Source of the DNA: a virus
Direction: 5' to 3' (one strand)
Virus record (IMG/VR): IMGVR_UViG_3300044701_002172
Coordinates: 1 to 64,000 of that record
DNA length: 64,000 nt
In this document: piece by piece, positions 1-8,537 of the stretch
Layout of the letters: every line of letters begins with the position of its first letter
Position numbering within the stretch: the stretch's first letter is position 1
Program-made: the position numbers and the translations under genes
Notes under the pieces: generated by a model
The model's input: only the letters and a program-made list of their open reading frames with translations
Told to the model about the DNA's origin: nothing
Databases searched by the model: none

Positions 1-571
1 TGTGTTCTGCCTGGAAAACAAGCATGTAGTTGAAAGTTCCCGAAATCCCAAGAGGCATTGCGTCACTGAAGGATCCTTGACCAAAGGGATAGACCAGGAA
101 CACTGCAGAAGCAGCAGCAACGGGTGCTGAGTAGGCAACACAAATCCAAGGACGCATGCCCAATCGGTAAGACAGTTCCCATTCACGACCCATGTAGGCA
201 TAGATACCAATCAGAAAGTGGAAGACGACCAGTTGAAATGGTCCACCATTATATAGCCATTCATCAAGTGAATTGGCTTCCCAGATAGGATAGAAGTGAA
301 GTCCGATAGCATTGGAACTAGGAACAACAGCACCAGAGATGATGTTGTTGCCATACATGAGTGAACCAGCAACTGGTTCACGGATACCGTCGATGTCAAC
401 GGGGGGAGCAGCGATAAAAGCAACGATGAAACAAATAGTAGCGGCGAGAAGGGTAGGGATCATCAGGGTTCCAAACCAACCTACGTAGAGGCGGTTATCG
501 GTAGATGTTACCCACTCACAGAATTGTTCCCAAGTATTGCTTTGTCGCTGTTGGGCGATAGTAGCAGTCAT
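1..571 (-). CDS. psbA: Photosystem II D1 protein, 3' part outside window
   Basis: Reaction-centre protein D1, which sits in the host thylakoid membrane and replaces photodamaged D1 so that photosynthesis continues during infection. Only the first 190 codons are inside the window; the gene runs off the left edge. The start gives the standard MTATIAQRQQ beginning. The stretch with the redox tyrosine ([15 protein letters not shown], Tyr161 and Asp170 in D1 numbering) is intact, and the last whole codon is His190 of QAEH. No clear ribosome site precedes the ATG. The gene diverges from the tail-fibre gene at 783 and has its own promoter region. Family identity is certain; the C-terminal processing region cannot be seen. 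Confidence 0.98.
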   Translation of the reverse strand, partial: MTATIAQQRQSNTWEQFCEWVTSTDNRLYVGWFGTLMIPTLLAATICFIVAFIAAPPVDIDGIREPVAGSLMYGNNIISGAVVPSSNAIGLHFYPIWEANSLDEWLYNGGPFQLVVFHFLIGIYAYMGREWELSYRLGMRPWICVAYSAPVAAASAVFLVYPFGQGSFSDAMPLGISGTFNYMLVFQAEH

Positions 572-633
572 AATTTTATTAGTCCGTAAGGTTTGTGAAA
601 GTATGTGAAGAAATGTTTCCATTCCTTAACACT

Positions 634-667
634 TATTTATAATACAACCTTTTATTTAGGATGTCAA
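634..667 (-). promoter_or_regulatory. Dual early/late promoter of psbA
   Basis: On the minus strand, TTGACA (662-667) is followed after 17 nt by TATTAT (639-644), a near-consensus host sigma-70 promoter. The late-type octamer TATAAATA (634-641) overlaps the -10. The predicted start lies about 55-60 nt before psbA. This suggests expression by host polymerase early and by gp55-polymerase late. Confidence 0.7.
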
Positions 668-672
668 TAGGT

Positions 673-704
673 GTTAGTACCTACTTATGTCATGAGGTGC
701 TAAC
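673..704. other. Inverted repeat upstream of psbA promoter
   Basis: A 10-nt stem (673-682 with 695-704, one G-T pair) with a 12-nt loop lies 6 nt upstream of the psbA -35 element, between two divergent promoters. It could be an operator or a weak insulating hairpin. Function is inferred only. Confidence 0.4.
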
Positions 705-737
705 ATTAAAATCCTTTATGGGTCGAGTCTTCACAGG

Positions 738-761
738 CATAAATAACTTTAAGAATAAATA
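738..761 (+). promoter_or_regulatory. Tandem late promoter octamers
   Basis: CATAAATA (738-745) and AATAAATA (754-761) both fit the NATAAATA late signal of T4-like cyanophages and point toward the gene at 783. The second lies only 21 nt before the ATG. No strong Shine-Dalgarno is seen before that ATG. Confidence 0.6.
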
Positions 762-782
762 TGCCCTTCTGTAGTTAGTGTA

Positions 783-3700
783 ATGGCAAATCGCTTTCCT
801 TTAATTGTAAACCCAGATACAAAAAAAATCGAAGAATTAGCTTCGGGTGATAATATTGATTTAACAAGCAATAGTATATACGCTGGGGGTAGTATTGGAA
901 CGTTTGGGCAATACTTAAAGTCAACTGGCACTGGATTGGTATGGGATACTCCAGGAGATGTATTTTTATCTGCTTCTCAGACACTGATAAACAAAACATT
1001 TGCTAATGCTGTCATTTCTGGATTGAATAATAACATTTATGATATTCCAAATTCTTCTTTAGTAAATTCTTCCATTACACTTAACGGTCAAGAAGTAGAA
1101 TTAGGTGGTTCATTTACATTTCCAATTGACACTAACACAACTTACAGCATTTCATTAACTGATGGCGCTGATGCCACCAGAAAAATTTTAAGATTAACTG
1201 GAACTAATCCATCTTCTACAGATGATATTACATTTAAAGCAGGGCAAAATGTAACCATTTCAAGAACTAACGACGAAATTACTTTCAATAGTTCATACGT
1301 AGATACTATTACTAGAGTACAAGGTGAAGCGGGAGGCACACCTGTTTCTGGTGATGTAGTTATTGTTGGTACTGGGTCAACTGATGTATCACAAGCTGGA
1401 CAAACAATTACAATCAATTCGTTTTACATCGATACAATTACAAGATTAAAAGGAGAAGCAGCAGGAACATTTAGAAGTGGTGACGTTACTATACTTCAAG
1501 GTGGAGCAACTACAGTTACACAGGCTGATAATAATATCACAATTTCTTCTCAAGATACTATCACCAGATTAAAAGGTGGTGCTGGTGGTGTATTCCTTTT
1601 TGGTGATATTACTTTTACTGGATCTAACGCCACTAGTGTTACCCAAACAGGAGATGTAATTACAATCGATTCTACCAATACTGTTACCAGAGTATCAGGT
1701 GGGTTGTCTGGTACTCCAGTAACTGGAGATGTTAGAATTTTAACGGGTGGAGCTTCTAGCGTTACTCAATCTGGAAACGACGTTACTATTTCTTCTGTAG
1801 ATACTATTACTAGATTAAGAGGTGGTACAGGAGAACAGCTTGCTTCTGGTGACTTTACAATCATCGGAGCTGGTGCCGCTGCTGTAACTCAATCTGGCAA
1901 TACGATTACTGTTACTGGAACAGATACAAATACAGTTACTAGAGTACAAGGATCTCCTGCTAATGGAGGCAATTTACTTTCAGGTGACATCACAATTACT
2001 GGTGCTGGAGCCGCTACCGTATCACAATCTGGTTCAACAATCACAGTAACAGCAACTGATACAGACACAACATATTCTGCTGGCATTGGATTAGCATTAA
2101 ACGGCACTATTTTTAGTTTAAAGAACCAAGATTCATTAACTAATAATAGATTAGTAAAATGGAATGCTTCTAATGGTCAATTAGTTAACTCCAACATTGC
2201 CGACGATGGTTCTACAGTAACTATTACTGGAAACCTAAACGTTGCTGGTACTACAACTACTGTTAACACGGCAACTCTTGTTGTTAATGATGCCGAAATT
2301 GAATTAAGAACAGGAGCTAACATAACTCCTTCCAATGGCGGCATTCAAATCAACAGAACTACAGATGGTACTGGAGCAGTAACAGCATATCAATCACTTC
2401 AATGGTTTGAATCTGGTGGATTCTGGAGATCATTTAACGGTACAGTATCAAACAGATTTGTAACCGAAAACGAAACTCAAACCTTAACTAACAAAACTTT
2501 AACTTCACCAATTCTAACTTCACCTCAGTTAGGTATTGCCACTGTAACTACCATCAATAAAGTTTCAGTTACTCAACCAGCAACAGGTGCTACGTTAACA
2601 ATCAACGAAGGCAAAGCATTAACTGTAAGCAATAGTGTATCATTCTCTGGCACAGATAACTCCACAGTAAACTTTGGTGGTGGTGGTTCTGTTGCCTACG
2701 TATCAAACAAATTAAGTTTATTTGCTGCCACAACTTCAGATGAATTTAGAGGTGTTATTTCTGATGAAACTGGAACTGGTAGACTTGTATTTGCTACCAG
2801 TCCAGAATTTGTCACCTCTATAACAACAGCAAGCACTACATTTAGCGTATTTAATACTAACGTTTCAGCAATTAATGCTTTTGGTTCTGCTACTTCTATC
2901 ACAATCGGTGCTACAAGTGGCGAAACAACAATTAGAAATAGCTTAACAGTCAATGGTAATATTACATTAGGAAATGATATTGCTGACACAGCAACCATCA
3001 ATGCTACAACCACATTTAACAACGAAGATGTAACAGTTCGTGGTATTCGTGTTGGTAGAGGTGCTTCTGGTGTTGATACAAACACTGCTTTTGGTAAAGA
3101 AGCACTAAGACTTGTTGTTGGTATTGGAGCAGGTAATCAAAACACTGCTCTTGGTTACGAAACTCTATTCTCAAACAACACTGGTAGCAGAAACGTTGTT
3201 GTTGGATTTAGAGCAGGTAGAACAATTACCAATGGTGCCGATAACGTGGCAATGGGTAATGATGCCCTTTACACAACTACAGTTGGTACTAAAAATATTG
3301 CTATTGGTACAGAAACTTTATTCAGTAACGTAGCAGGCGAGCATAACGTTGTTATTGGTTATAAAGCGGGATGGGGCATTAGTGGTAGCGGTAACGTTGT
3401 CATTGGTCCTGCTCAAAATGGTAACACAAGCGATGTCACATATCAACTACCTAACCCAACAGGAAGCAATCAATTAGTTATTGGTTCTGGTGCTGGTGCT
3501 TGGATTAGAGGAGATAATAATTTTGATATTACAGTTCCAAATAACTTAGGTGTCTCTGGAAATCTTACCATTGCTGGTTCTACAACTAATTTAAACAGCA
3601 GAATTCTAACAGTAAGAGCATCTAATGTAACCTTTGTTGATAAAGAATTAACTCTTGGTAATGTAACTACAACTACATTCAGTGCTATCGTTCAGCAAGG

Positions 3701-5411
3701 GCAAACATCAATTACTTTAACTTCATTTGGTACTGGTATTATTCCAGGAATGATTGTTGTATCTCAGACTGATGGTATCACAGTTCCTGCCAACACAACT
3801 ATTGTTTCGATTGATGAAGTTAATTCCCTTGCTGTTCTTTCGGCAGCACCAAACCTTGGAACTGGTAGTGTAACATTCCAGGCAACAGGTCCATCAAATA
3901 CTTCTGCTGACGGTGGTGGTATCCGTGTTAAAGGAACCACAGATAAGACTTTCGTTTGGGATAACACAAACACTTCATGGACAAGCAACCAAAACCTAAA
4001 CCTTGTTGCTGGTCTAAGTTATAGAATTAATGGTACTTCAGTTCTAAACGCTACCACACTAGGAGCAAACGTAGTTAATTCTTCGCTGACTTCAGTTGGA
4101 ACTTTAAATGCTCTCTCCATTGCTAATAGTGGCACTGCTGTTGGATTAACAATTACCAACACTGGTACTGGAGATTGCTTAGTTGTTAACGATGAAGCAA
4201 GTGATACCACACCCTTTAAGATTGGTAATGACGGCACAGTTTATATCACTGGAAACATTTCTGATTTCACTGCTAGCACTGGAACAACTAACCAAGTTCT
4301 TGCTAGAAAAGCAGGTGGTGGTATTGAATGGAAAGGTCTCAATACACTTGCCGATCCTAACACAGTAACCAACGCTGGCACTTCTACCGATAATGCTATT
4401 GCTAGATTTGATTTAGCAACTGGTAAAATTGTTCAAAACTCTGGTGTTACTATTGATGATAATGGTGTTGTTGATATTGGAACTGCTGGCAATCTTACAG
4501 GAAATGGATCTCCAGCAAAACTTAAAATCAATTCTTCTGCTCAATACGATGGTATTGCTTTAGGAAACGGTGCTTCTTATAGCACAATATCCCGTGGAGC
4601 AACAAATCCTGGTCTAGTGTTTACGGCCAACGCTGCTCCAGCAAACTTAGGGGGATCAGAAACTACTGTATTTGAATGGCATTCTGGCAGTGCTGGTGGA
4701 GGAGGACCAAGTAGATTAGCAGATCTTTCTACATCACAGAATTTTAGATTAGGAAATGTTGATTCAAATCCAAATATAATTTTACATTCAGTAAATAATG
4801 GAACGGCAAGAATTAGATTTAGAGAAGGTGGATCACTAACTACTGGATTTAATGAATACTCTTTAGGAATGGCGGGTAATGCCAATAGAATGACATTTGA
4901 AATGCAGGGTCAGGGTGAAGTAGCTTATGTAACTGAAACTGGTATTGCCTTCCCATCTGGCAAAGGTATTGACTTCTCTGCTGCTGACAACGCCGCTGGA
5001 ATGACTAGTGAGTTATTGAATGATTATGAAGAGGGAACATGGACACCAGCAGTAGCAGGAAGCACTTTAGCGGGAACAGCATCATACGTAGTACAACAAG
5101 GAAGATACACAAAAGTAGGAAGACAAGTGTTTGTGGAAATGTATATAAGCTGGTCATCTGGAACTGGAACAGGAAATCTATTAGTTAGTGGATTGCCATT
5201 TACATCAGCAAATGTAGCAATATATCCTTCTCTAGCGATTGGTTTTGTAAATGAAGTGTCAATGGGTTCAAATGCTTATCTGACAGCATATGTAGGTATT
5301 AATTCCACAACTATAAATATTGATTCTGCTCAAGTTGGTGGTACAACAAGAGCTGCTACGGCATATAGTGCTAGTGGGGGAATACAAATTTCTGGTTGCT
5401 ACACCGTTTGA
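783..5411 (+). CDS. Large tail-fibre-like virion protein
   Basis: A 1542-aa fibrous structural protein, probably a tail fibre or related adsorption appendage. The N-terminus (MANRFPLIVN...GDNIDLTSN) is an attachment-type module I recognise from cyanophage fibre genes. Residues about 174-430 hold six tandem ~40-aa repeats of the type DTITRLKG...SGDVTI...VTQ.GN.ITI. Residues about 765-885 carry NTALGYETL / NVVIGYKAG repeats like those of trimeric adhesin heads. The C-terminus contains DYEEGTWTPAV, a common fibre-tip motif. A late promoter pair precedes it and a small gene follows. It is one of few plus-strand genes here. Identity as fibre is strong by composition; receptor and exact position in the virion are unknown. 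Confidence 0.8.
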   Translation: MANRFPLIVNPDTKKIEELASGDNIDLTSNSIYAGGSIGTFGQYLKSTGTGLVWDTPGDVFLSASQTLINKTFANAVISGLNNNIYDIPNSSLVNSSITLNGQEVELGGSFTFPIDTNTTYSISLTDGADATRKILRLTGTNPSSTDDITFKAGQNVTISRTNDEITFNSSYVDTITRVQGEAGGTPVSGDVVIVGTGSTDVSQAGQTITINSFYIDTITRLKGEAAGTFRSGDVTILQGGATTVTQADNNITISSQDTITRLKGGAGGVFLFGDITFTGSNATSVTQTGDVITIDSTNTVTRVSGGLSGTPVTGDVRILTGGASSVTQSGNDVTISSVDTITRLRGGTGEQLASGDFTIIGAGAAAVTQSGNTITVTGTDTNTVTRVQGSPANGGNLLSGDITITGAGAATVSQSGSTITVTATDTDTTYSAGIGLALNGTIFSLKNQDSLTNNRLVKWNASNGQLVNSNIADDGSTVTITGNLNVAGTTTTVNTATLVVNDAEIELRTGANITPSNGGIQINRTTDGTGAVTAYQSLQWFESGGFWRSFNGTVSNRFVTENETQTLTNKTLTSPILTSPQLGIATVTTINKVSVTQPATGATLTINEGKALTVSNSVSFSGTDNSTVNFGGGGSVAYVSNKLSLFAATTSDEFRGVISDETGTGRLVFATSPEFVTSITTASTTFSVFNTNVSAINAFGSATSITIGATSGETTIRNSLTVNGNITLGNDIADTATINATTTFNNEDVTVRGIRVGRGASGVDTNTAFGKEALRLVVGIGAGNQNTALGYETLFSNNTGSRNVVVGFRAGRTITNGADNVAMGNDALYTTTVGTKNIAIGTETLFSNVAGEHNVVIGYKAGWGISGSGNVVIGPAQNGNTSDVTYQLPNPTGSNQLVIGSGAGAWIRGDNNFDITVPNNLGVSGNLTIAGSTTNLNSRILTVRASNVTFVDKELTLGNVTTTTFSAIVQQGQTSITLTSFGTGIIPGMIVVSQTDGITVPANTTIVSIDEVNSLAVLSAAPNLGTGSVTFQATGPSNTSADGGGIRVKGTTDKTFVWDNTNTSWTSNQNLNLVAGLSYRINGTSVLNATTLGANVVNSSLTSVGTLNALSIANSGTAVGLTITNTGTGDCLVVNDEASDTTPFKIGNDGTVYITGNISDFTASTGTTNQVLARKAGGGIEWKGLNTLADPNTVTNAGTSTDNAIARFDLATGKIVQNSGVTIDDNGVVDIGTAGNLTGNGSPAKLKINSSAQYDGIALGNGASYSTISRGATNPGLVFTANAAPANLGGSETTVFEWHSGSAGGGGPSRLADLSTSQNFRLGNVDSNPNIILHSVNNGTARIRFREGGSLTTGFNEYSLGMAGNANRMTFEMQGQGEVAYVTETGIAFPSGKGIDFSAADNAAGMTSELLNDYEEGTWTPAVAGSTLAGTASYVVQQGRYTKVGRQVFVEMYISWSSGTGTGNLLVSGLPFTSANVAIYPSLAIGFVNEVSMGSNAYLTAYVGINSTTINIDSAQVGGTTRAATAYSASGGIQISGCYTV
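1303..2070 (+). repeat. Six tandem ~120-nt coding repeats
   Basis: In-frame repeats inside the fibre gene, each encoding about 40 residues that start (D)T(I/V)TR(L/V)xG and end VTQxGNxITI. The copies have diverged at DNA level, so this is an old duplication of a beta-structured unit rather than a recent tandem repeat. Confidence 0.7.
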
Positions 5412-5417
5412 TAAATA
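5410..5417 (+). promoter_or_regulatory. Late promoter octamer
   Basis: GATAAATA overlaps the TGA stop of the fibre gene and lies 38 nt before the ATG of the 84-aa gene. It would give that gene a separate late transcript. Confidence 0.55.
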
Positions 5418-5455
5418 ACTCTGCCTAACCCTGTTTTATTCGGAGAATAACCCTA

Positions 5456-5710
5456 ATGGCATTAGAAGAAGTATCAGTAGTAGATAAGATTGAAGTTCTA
5501 CTCAACGGATCTATTCAAGTAAGAAGAAGAGATCAAATCCTCAAAGATGGTGTAGAAGTTGCTGCTACCTATCATCGTCACGTTATCAATCCTGGTGACG
5601 ACCCAGCAAACGAAGATCCTAGAGTTGCTGCTATCGCTGCTGCTACGTGGACTGAAGAAGTAATTGCTGCTTACCAAGCATCTCTACCACAACCAGAAGT
5701 AACTGAATAA
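5456..5710 (+). CDS. Small protein downstream of tail fibre, 84 aa
   Basis: An 84-aa acidic soluble protein starting MALEEVSVVDKIEVLLNG, with a predicted beta-rich first half and an Ala-rich helix near residues 60-75. It follows the fibre gene on the same strand after a late promoter and is closed by a strong terminator. Small genes of this type commonly follow cyanophage fibre genes, where they may be fibre assembly factors or minor tail proteins. I do not recognise a named domain. The role is inferred from position only. Confidence 0.7.
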   Translation: MALEEVSVVDKIEVLLNGSIQVRRRDQILKDGVEVAATYHRHVINPGDDPANEDPRVAAIAAATWTEEVIAAYQASLPQPEVTE

Positions 5711-5715
5711 TAAAA

Positions 5716-5739
5716 AAAGGGGGTCGAAAGACCCCCTTT
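5716..5739. terminator. Bidirectional terminator
   Basis: Ten-base-pair stem AAAGGGGGTC / GACCCCCTTT closed by a GAAA tetraloop. It has A/T tracts on both sides and lies between the convergent 84-aa gene and the hli/petF operon, so it can stop transcription from both directions. Confidence 0.9.
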
Positions 5740-5743
5740 AATT

Positions 5744-6034
5744 TTATTCGTTTGCTTTTATAATTTCATTAAGATTAATTTCTTCACATGTTAAATGCTC
5801 AGCAAATCCAGGCATATTATTGTATTTGGGATTGCCATGAGAAGTGAAAACATCTCGTTCGACGTAATTGTTTGTTAAAGGATCTTTATCAAACATTTCA
5901 ATCTGAATGACATTTGTTCCTCCCATTCTATAAACAATAATTTTCATATCTGTGTCATCTATTTCACAGATATTACACCATCCACCACTGTTTCTATATT
6001 TAATTTTACAAAAAAGATTTTGAAAAAATTTCAT
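5744..6034 (-). CDS. Hypothetical protein, last gene of hli/petF operon
   Basis: A 96-aa protein with no family I can name. It has a basic N-terminus (MKFFQNLFCKIKYR), a CNIC pair near residue 20 and an acidic C-terminus. The ATG has AAAGGA about 6 nt upstream and lies 9 nt after the hli stop, so it is co-transcribed with hli and petF and ends at the shared terminator. A photosynthesis-related role would be guilt by association only. Confidence 0.65.
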   Translation of the reverse strand: MKFFQNLFCKIKYRNSGGWCNICEIDDTDMKIIVYRMGGTNVIQIEMFDKDPLTNNYVERDVFTSHGNPKYNNMPGFAEHLTCEEINLNEIIKANE

Positions 6035-6043
6035 AATCCTTTA

Positions 6044-6163
6044 TCACCACACGCCAGGGATGATCTGCCCAGTGGTCATATAAGTGCCAACAGCAATGAC
6101 GAAACCGAGCATAGCTAGACGAGCGTTGAGGATCTCTGCCTCAGGTGTAAATCCGAATTTCAT
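6044..6163 (-). CDS. hli: High-light-inducible protein, short (39 aa)
   Basis: Single-helix chlorophyll a/b-binding-like protein, thought to protect photosystems or bind chlorophyll in the thylakoid. Its 39 codons contain the HLIP core EILNARLAMLGFVIAVGTYM and end TGQIIPGVW. It is nearly only the membrane helix, shorter than most host HLIPs. Its ATG overlaps the TGA of the upstream gene (ATGA), and AAGGAG stands about 6 nt before the start. This is the second hli of the operon. The helix motif makes the family call secure despite the length. Confidence 0.92.
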   Translation of the reverse strand: MKFGFTPEAEILNARLAMLGFVIAVGTYMTTGQIIPGVW

Positions 6164-6357
6164 TTTGTTTCTCCTTTATAAATGTGTTGTTGTTTGAGAT
6201 CAGGGTTTGGTTCAGAACAAACCACTTGTTTGACAGGTTTAATAACAATAAATTTGTCATTTTTTAGAGTGCCTGCCACTTTCACTTCAAGTTCTAGATT
6301 ATTCCAATCTAGACTTTGGAGAGCAACTCCAAGTTGCCCAAGCATTCCAGCACTCAC
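6160..6357 (-). CDS. Hypothetical protein between petF and hli, 65 aa
   Basis: A 65-aa protein, [10 protein letters not shown]..., predicted soluble, with a short beta-rich middle ([11 protein letters not shown]) and a basic C-terminus. It overlaps petF by 4 nt upstream and hli by 4 nt downstream, so translation of all three is probably coupled. I do not recognise the family. The tight packing in a photosynthetic electron-transport operon suggests an accessory role, but nothing in the sequence shows one. Confidence 0.7.
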   Translation of the reverse strand: MSAGMLGQLGVALQSLDWNNLELEVKVAGTLKNDKFIVIKPVKQVVCSEPNPDLKQQHIYKGETK

Positions 6358-6647
6358 AGGTTCTCTTCCTGCTCAGTGAGAATCACACAATCGCTGGTAG
6401 GGTATGCTACACAAGTCAACACCCAACCATCTTCAAGTTGATCATCATCAAGGAATGATTGCTCTTCATTATCTACGGTGCCGCTAATCAGTTTGCCAGC
6501 ACAAGCAGAACAAGCACCAGCACGGCAAGAGGAAGGAAGATCTACGCCTGCCTCTTCAGCAGCTTCAAGAATGTATTGATCATCAGGACACTGAATAGTT
6601 TGCTCGGTTCCATCAGGGGATTGGAGAGTAACAGAATAGGTAGCCAT
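6354..6647 (-). CDS. petF: Plant-type [2Fe-2S] ferredoxin
   Basis: Soluble one-electron carrier that accepts electrons from photosystem I and passes them to reductases such as those of bilin synthesis. The 97-aa protein has the full cluster motif: Cys41, Cys46, Cys49 ([10 protein letters not shown]) and Cys79 (VLTC), as in chloroplast ferredoxins. Length matches the family. The ATG overlaps the stop of a 28-aa membrane peptide by one base (TAATG), and the 3' end overlaps the 65-aa gene. The flanking hli genes and nearby psbA and cpeT fit a photosynthesis-support cassette. Confidence 0.97.
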   Translation of the reverse strand: MATYSVTLQSPDGTEQTIQCPDDQYILEAAEEAGVDLPSSCRAGACSACAGKLISGTVDNEEQSFLDDDQLEDGWVLTCVAYPTSDCVILTEQEENL

Positions 6648-6733
6648 TAGTAAGTTTCAGATAGTTGATTAATGGAATGTGCCAACAAAACGAGGAAGGC
6701 AACTGAGGTCATTGTAAACAAAAGTTCAGTCAT
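6647..6733 (-). CDS. 28-aa membrane peptide between hli and petF
   Basis: A very short reading frame beginning [20 protein letters not shown]. It encodes one predicted membrane helix (about residues 4-19) and a polar tail. Its TAA overlaps the petF ATG (TAATG), and it starts 13 nt after the hli stop. No clear ribosome site is visible, so it may depend on coupling with hli. Size and shape resemble the tiny subunits of photosystem II or cytochrome b6f, but I cannot match it to a named one. Conservation would decide whether it is real. Confidence 0.5.
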   Translation of the reverse strand: MTELLFTMTSVAFLVLLAHSINQLSETY

Positions 6734-6746
6734 TGTCAATCAATTG

Positions 6747-6956
6747 TCAGAGAATGCCAAAAAAGAGTTTGCCAGTGGCAACGTAAGACACGATGCCTGC
6801 TACGAATCCTAGCATAGCCCAACGTCCGTTGGCAAGCTCAGCACGTTCGTTATGGGTCATCATGCCATACTTAATGGCATCCTCATCCGAGATATACATC
6901 ACGGGTTCTTTGGCAAACATGTTTTGCTGCCCACGGTCATTAGTCGTTACGGTCAT
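6747..6956 (-). CDS. hli: High-light-inducible protein (69 aa)
   Basis: Single-helix HLIP of the thylakoid. The C-terminal half ERAELANGRWAMLGFVAGIV matches the chlorophyll-binding helix (ExxNGRWAMLGF), followed by GKLFFGIL. The N-terminal 35 residues are a soluble extension typical of cyanophage HLIPs. It is the first gene after an early promoter at 6983-7011 and heads the operon with petF and a second hli. The family call is certain. Confidence 0.97.
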   Translation of the reverse strand: MTVTTNDRGQQNMFAKEPVMYISDEDAIKYGMMTHNERAELANGRWAMLGFVAGIVSYVATGKLFFGIL

Positions 6957-6982
6957 TTCAATTTGTTACGATTTGTTACGAT

Positions 6983-7011
6983 ATTATATAGGAAAAAAGG
7001 AGGGGTGTCAA
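6983..7011 (-). promoter_or_regulatory. Early promoter of hli/petF operon, -35 in hairpin loop
   Basis: Perfect TTGACA (7006-7011), 17-nt spacer and perfect TATAAT (6983-6988) on the minus strand. The -35 hexamer lies mostly in the loop of the porin terminator (6998-7019). A tandem 10-nt direct repeat (6961-6980) sits near the expected start point, between the -10 and the hli ATG at 6956. Confidence 0.85.
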
Positions 7012-7019
7012 CCCCTCCT
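6998..7019 (-). terminator. Terminator of porin gene
   Basis: Nine-base-pair stem AGGAGGGGT / ACCCCTCCT with a 4-nt loop, followed on the minus strand by T6. It ends the porin transcript and contains the -35 of the next operon. Confidence 0.88.
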
Positions 7020-7028
7020 GTCAGAAAA

Positions 7029-8510
7029 TCAGAACGTAAACTTGGTTTGGATTACGCCACCCCAGTTAGAGGAAGCACCTTGGAATGCTTGATTGTTAGC
7101 AACATAGATTACAGCAGGAGTAATGCTGATGTTGTCACTCACACGATACTTGTAGAAGATCTCAAGCAAACCAGCCTTATCACTAAGACCAGAAGCATTG
7201 CCAGGTTGTCCATAAGCAATACCAGCACCATTGCCCCTACCAAATACATCGCTCCACTGAAGACCAGCAAACCATGTAGAAGTGTTGGTAGCACCGTTAG
7301 GAGTAGAAGGACCACTTACAGTGTTCCAACCATAACCACCACTCACAGAAGGAACGATACCAGAAGTCTTGGGTTGCCAGTAAGCGTTGATGGCATAACC
7401 ATTAGATGCTTGATTGGCAGCAAGAGCACCAGAAGCACCCAGAACACCGTTGTAAGTACGAACACGAGTGCCTTGAGTACCATAACGATAACCAAAGGCA
7501 GCACCCCACTGAGGAGCACGATAACCGATCTGAGCAAGAGTGTTCAGAGCACCTGCTGAGTTGAATACGCCAGTATCACTATTGTCACCTTGTTGAGCAA
7601 CATAGTTCAGACCAGCAACAAATCCACCTTTCTTGCCAGGTTGAACATACTGAACACCAAAACCAGAACCAGTTGCCTTGTTATATACACCAGGAACGCC
7701 AGCAGTGGTAAAGAAGTCAAGGATTTCAGAACGATATGCCGTAGGAACCCATGCCATCTCAGTGTTACGAACCAGAGCACCAGCGGTAAGAGTCATACCT
7801 TTGGTGAGAGCAGGGAAACTATAATAGAGACGATCAATCTGAACCGAGTTCTCATAAGTTTCCGCTTTATCCAGCTTCAGAACAGACGAGGAAGAACCAA
7901 AAGGTTGTGCTGAGAAGTTGCCCGAACGAAGACGGGTACGAAGCAGATCCTTACCAGTGAACGATGTATCAAAGTTCAGACGAAGATCGTAGTTGAAAGT
8001 AGTGTTTCCAACATTAGCACCAGCAGTAGTTTTGGCACCAGGAACACCACCAAGAATGAAGTTTACTTCACCCTTCAGTTTGGTTGTGGTTGAGAACTGA
8101 GTTGCTTCAAGTTCACCAACCTTTGCTTCAAGACCATCTACACGACCACGAAGAACAGCAAGTTCCTGAGCAAATTCTGCTTGGAGTTTACGAAGTTCAT
8201 CGGTAACTTCAGTTACACGATCCAGGCAAGCATTCAACAATGCTGCTGCTTCATAACGGGTCATTGCCTTGCCGCCACCATAGGTGCCGTTAGGATAACC
8301 AGCAACACAACCATAACGCTCAACTAGATTGTTGAGTGCCTGATATGCCCAGTCAGTAGGTTGAACATCAGAAAATTGAGTGATAGAAGTGACCTGTTCT
8401 GCCGAAGCATACTTATTAACCTCACTCATATTTACTTCAAAAGCTGATACAGGAGAAACCACCGAAGTAGTAACTACAGCACCAGCAGCAATAAATGAAC
8501 GAATCATCAT
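7029..8510 (-). CDS. SLH-domain outer-membrane porin (cyanobacterial SomA-like)
   Basis: A 493-aa protein built like the major porins of marine cyanobacteria. It has a signal peptide (cleavage likely after SPVSA, about residue 23), then an S-layer-homology domain (about 45-98, FSDVQPTDWAYQALNNLVE...PNGTYGG...MTRYEAAALLN) that binds the cell-wall polymer. A short coiled coil (about 100-140) and a long beta-barrel region ending in Phe, as outer-membrane barrels do, complete it. A late promoter lies 27 nt upstream and a strong terminator follows. It probably inserts in the host outer membrane late in infection. It could change nutrient entry or mask receptors; both are inference. Family assignment is strong. 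Confidence 0.9.
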   Translation of the reverse strand: MMIRSFIAAGAVVTTSVVSPVSAFEVNMSEVNKYASAEQVTSITQFSDVQPTDWAYQALNNLVERYGCVAGYPNGTYGGGKAMTRYEAAALLNACLDRVTEVTDELRKLQAEFAQELAVLRGRVDGLEAKVGELEATQFSTTTKLKGEVNFILGGVPGAKTTAGANVGNTTFNYDLRLNFDTSFTGKDLLRTRLRSGNFSAQPFGSSSSVLKLDKAETYENSVQIDRLYYSFPALTKGMTLTAGALVRNTEMAWVPTAYRSEILDFFTTAGVPGVYNKATGSGFGVQYVQPGKKGGFVAGLNYVAQQGDNSDTGVFNSAGALNTLAQIGYRAPQWGAAFGYRYGTQGTRVRTYNGVLGASGALAANQASNGYAINAYWQPKTSGIVPSVSGGYGWNTVSGPSTPNGATNTSTWFAGLQWSDVFGRGNGAGIAYGQPGNASGLSDKAGLLEIFYKYRVSDNISITPAVIYVANNQAFQGASSNWGGVIQTKFTF

Positions 8511-8537
8511 AGTATTATTTAAATTAACTACAAGGTT

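Noticed and set aside
1142-4885. Minus-strand frames opposite the large plus-strand fibre gene
   Set aside because: All are Val/Pro/Ala-rich shadows of Thr/Asn/Gly codons, with no promoter and no continuous gene order.
6852-7559. Long plus-strand reading frame of 235 codons opposite the porin and hli genes
   Set aside because: It spans two real minus-strand genes and their promoter, has Thr/Ser/Arg-rich shadow composition and no promoter or ribosome site.
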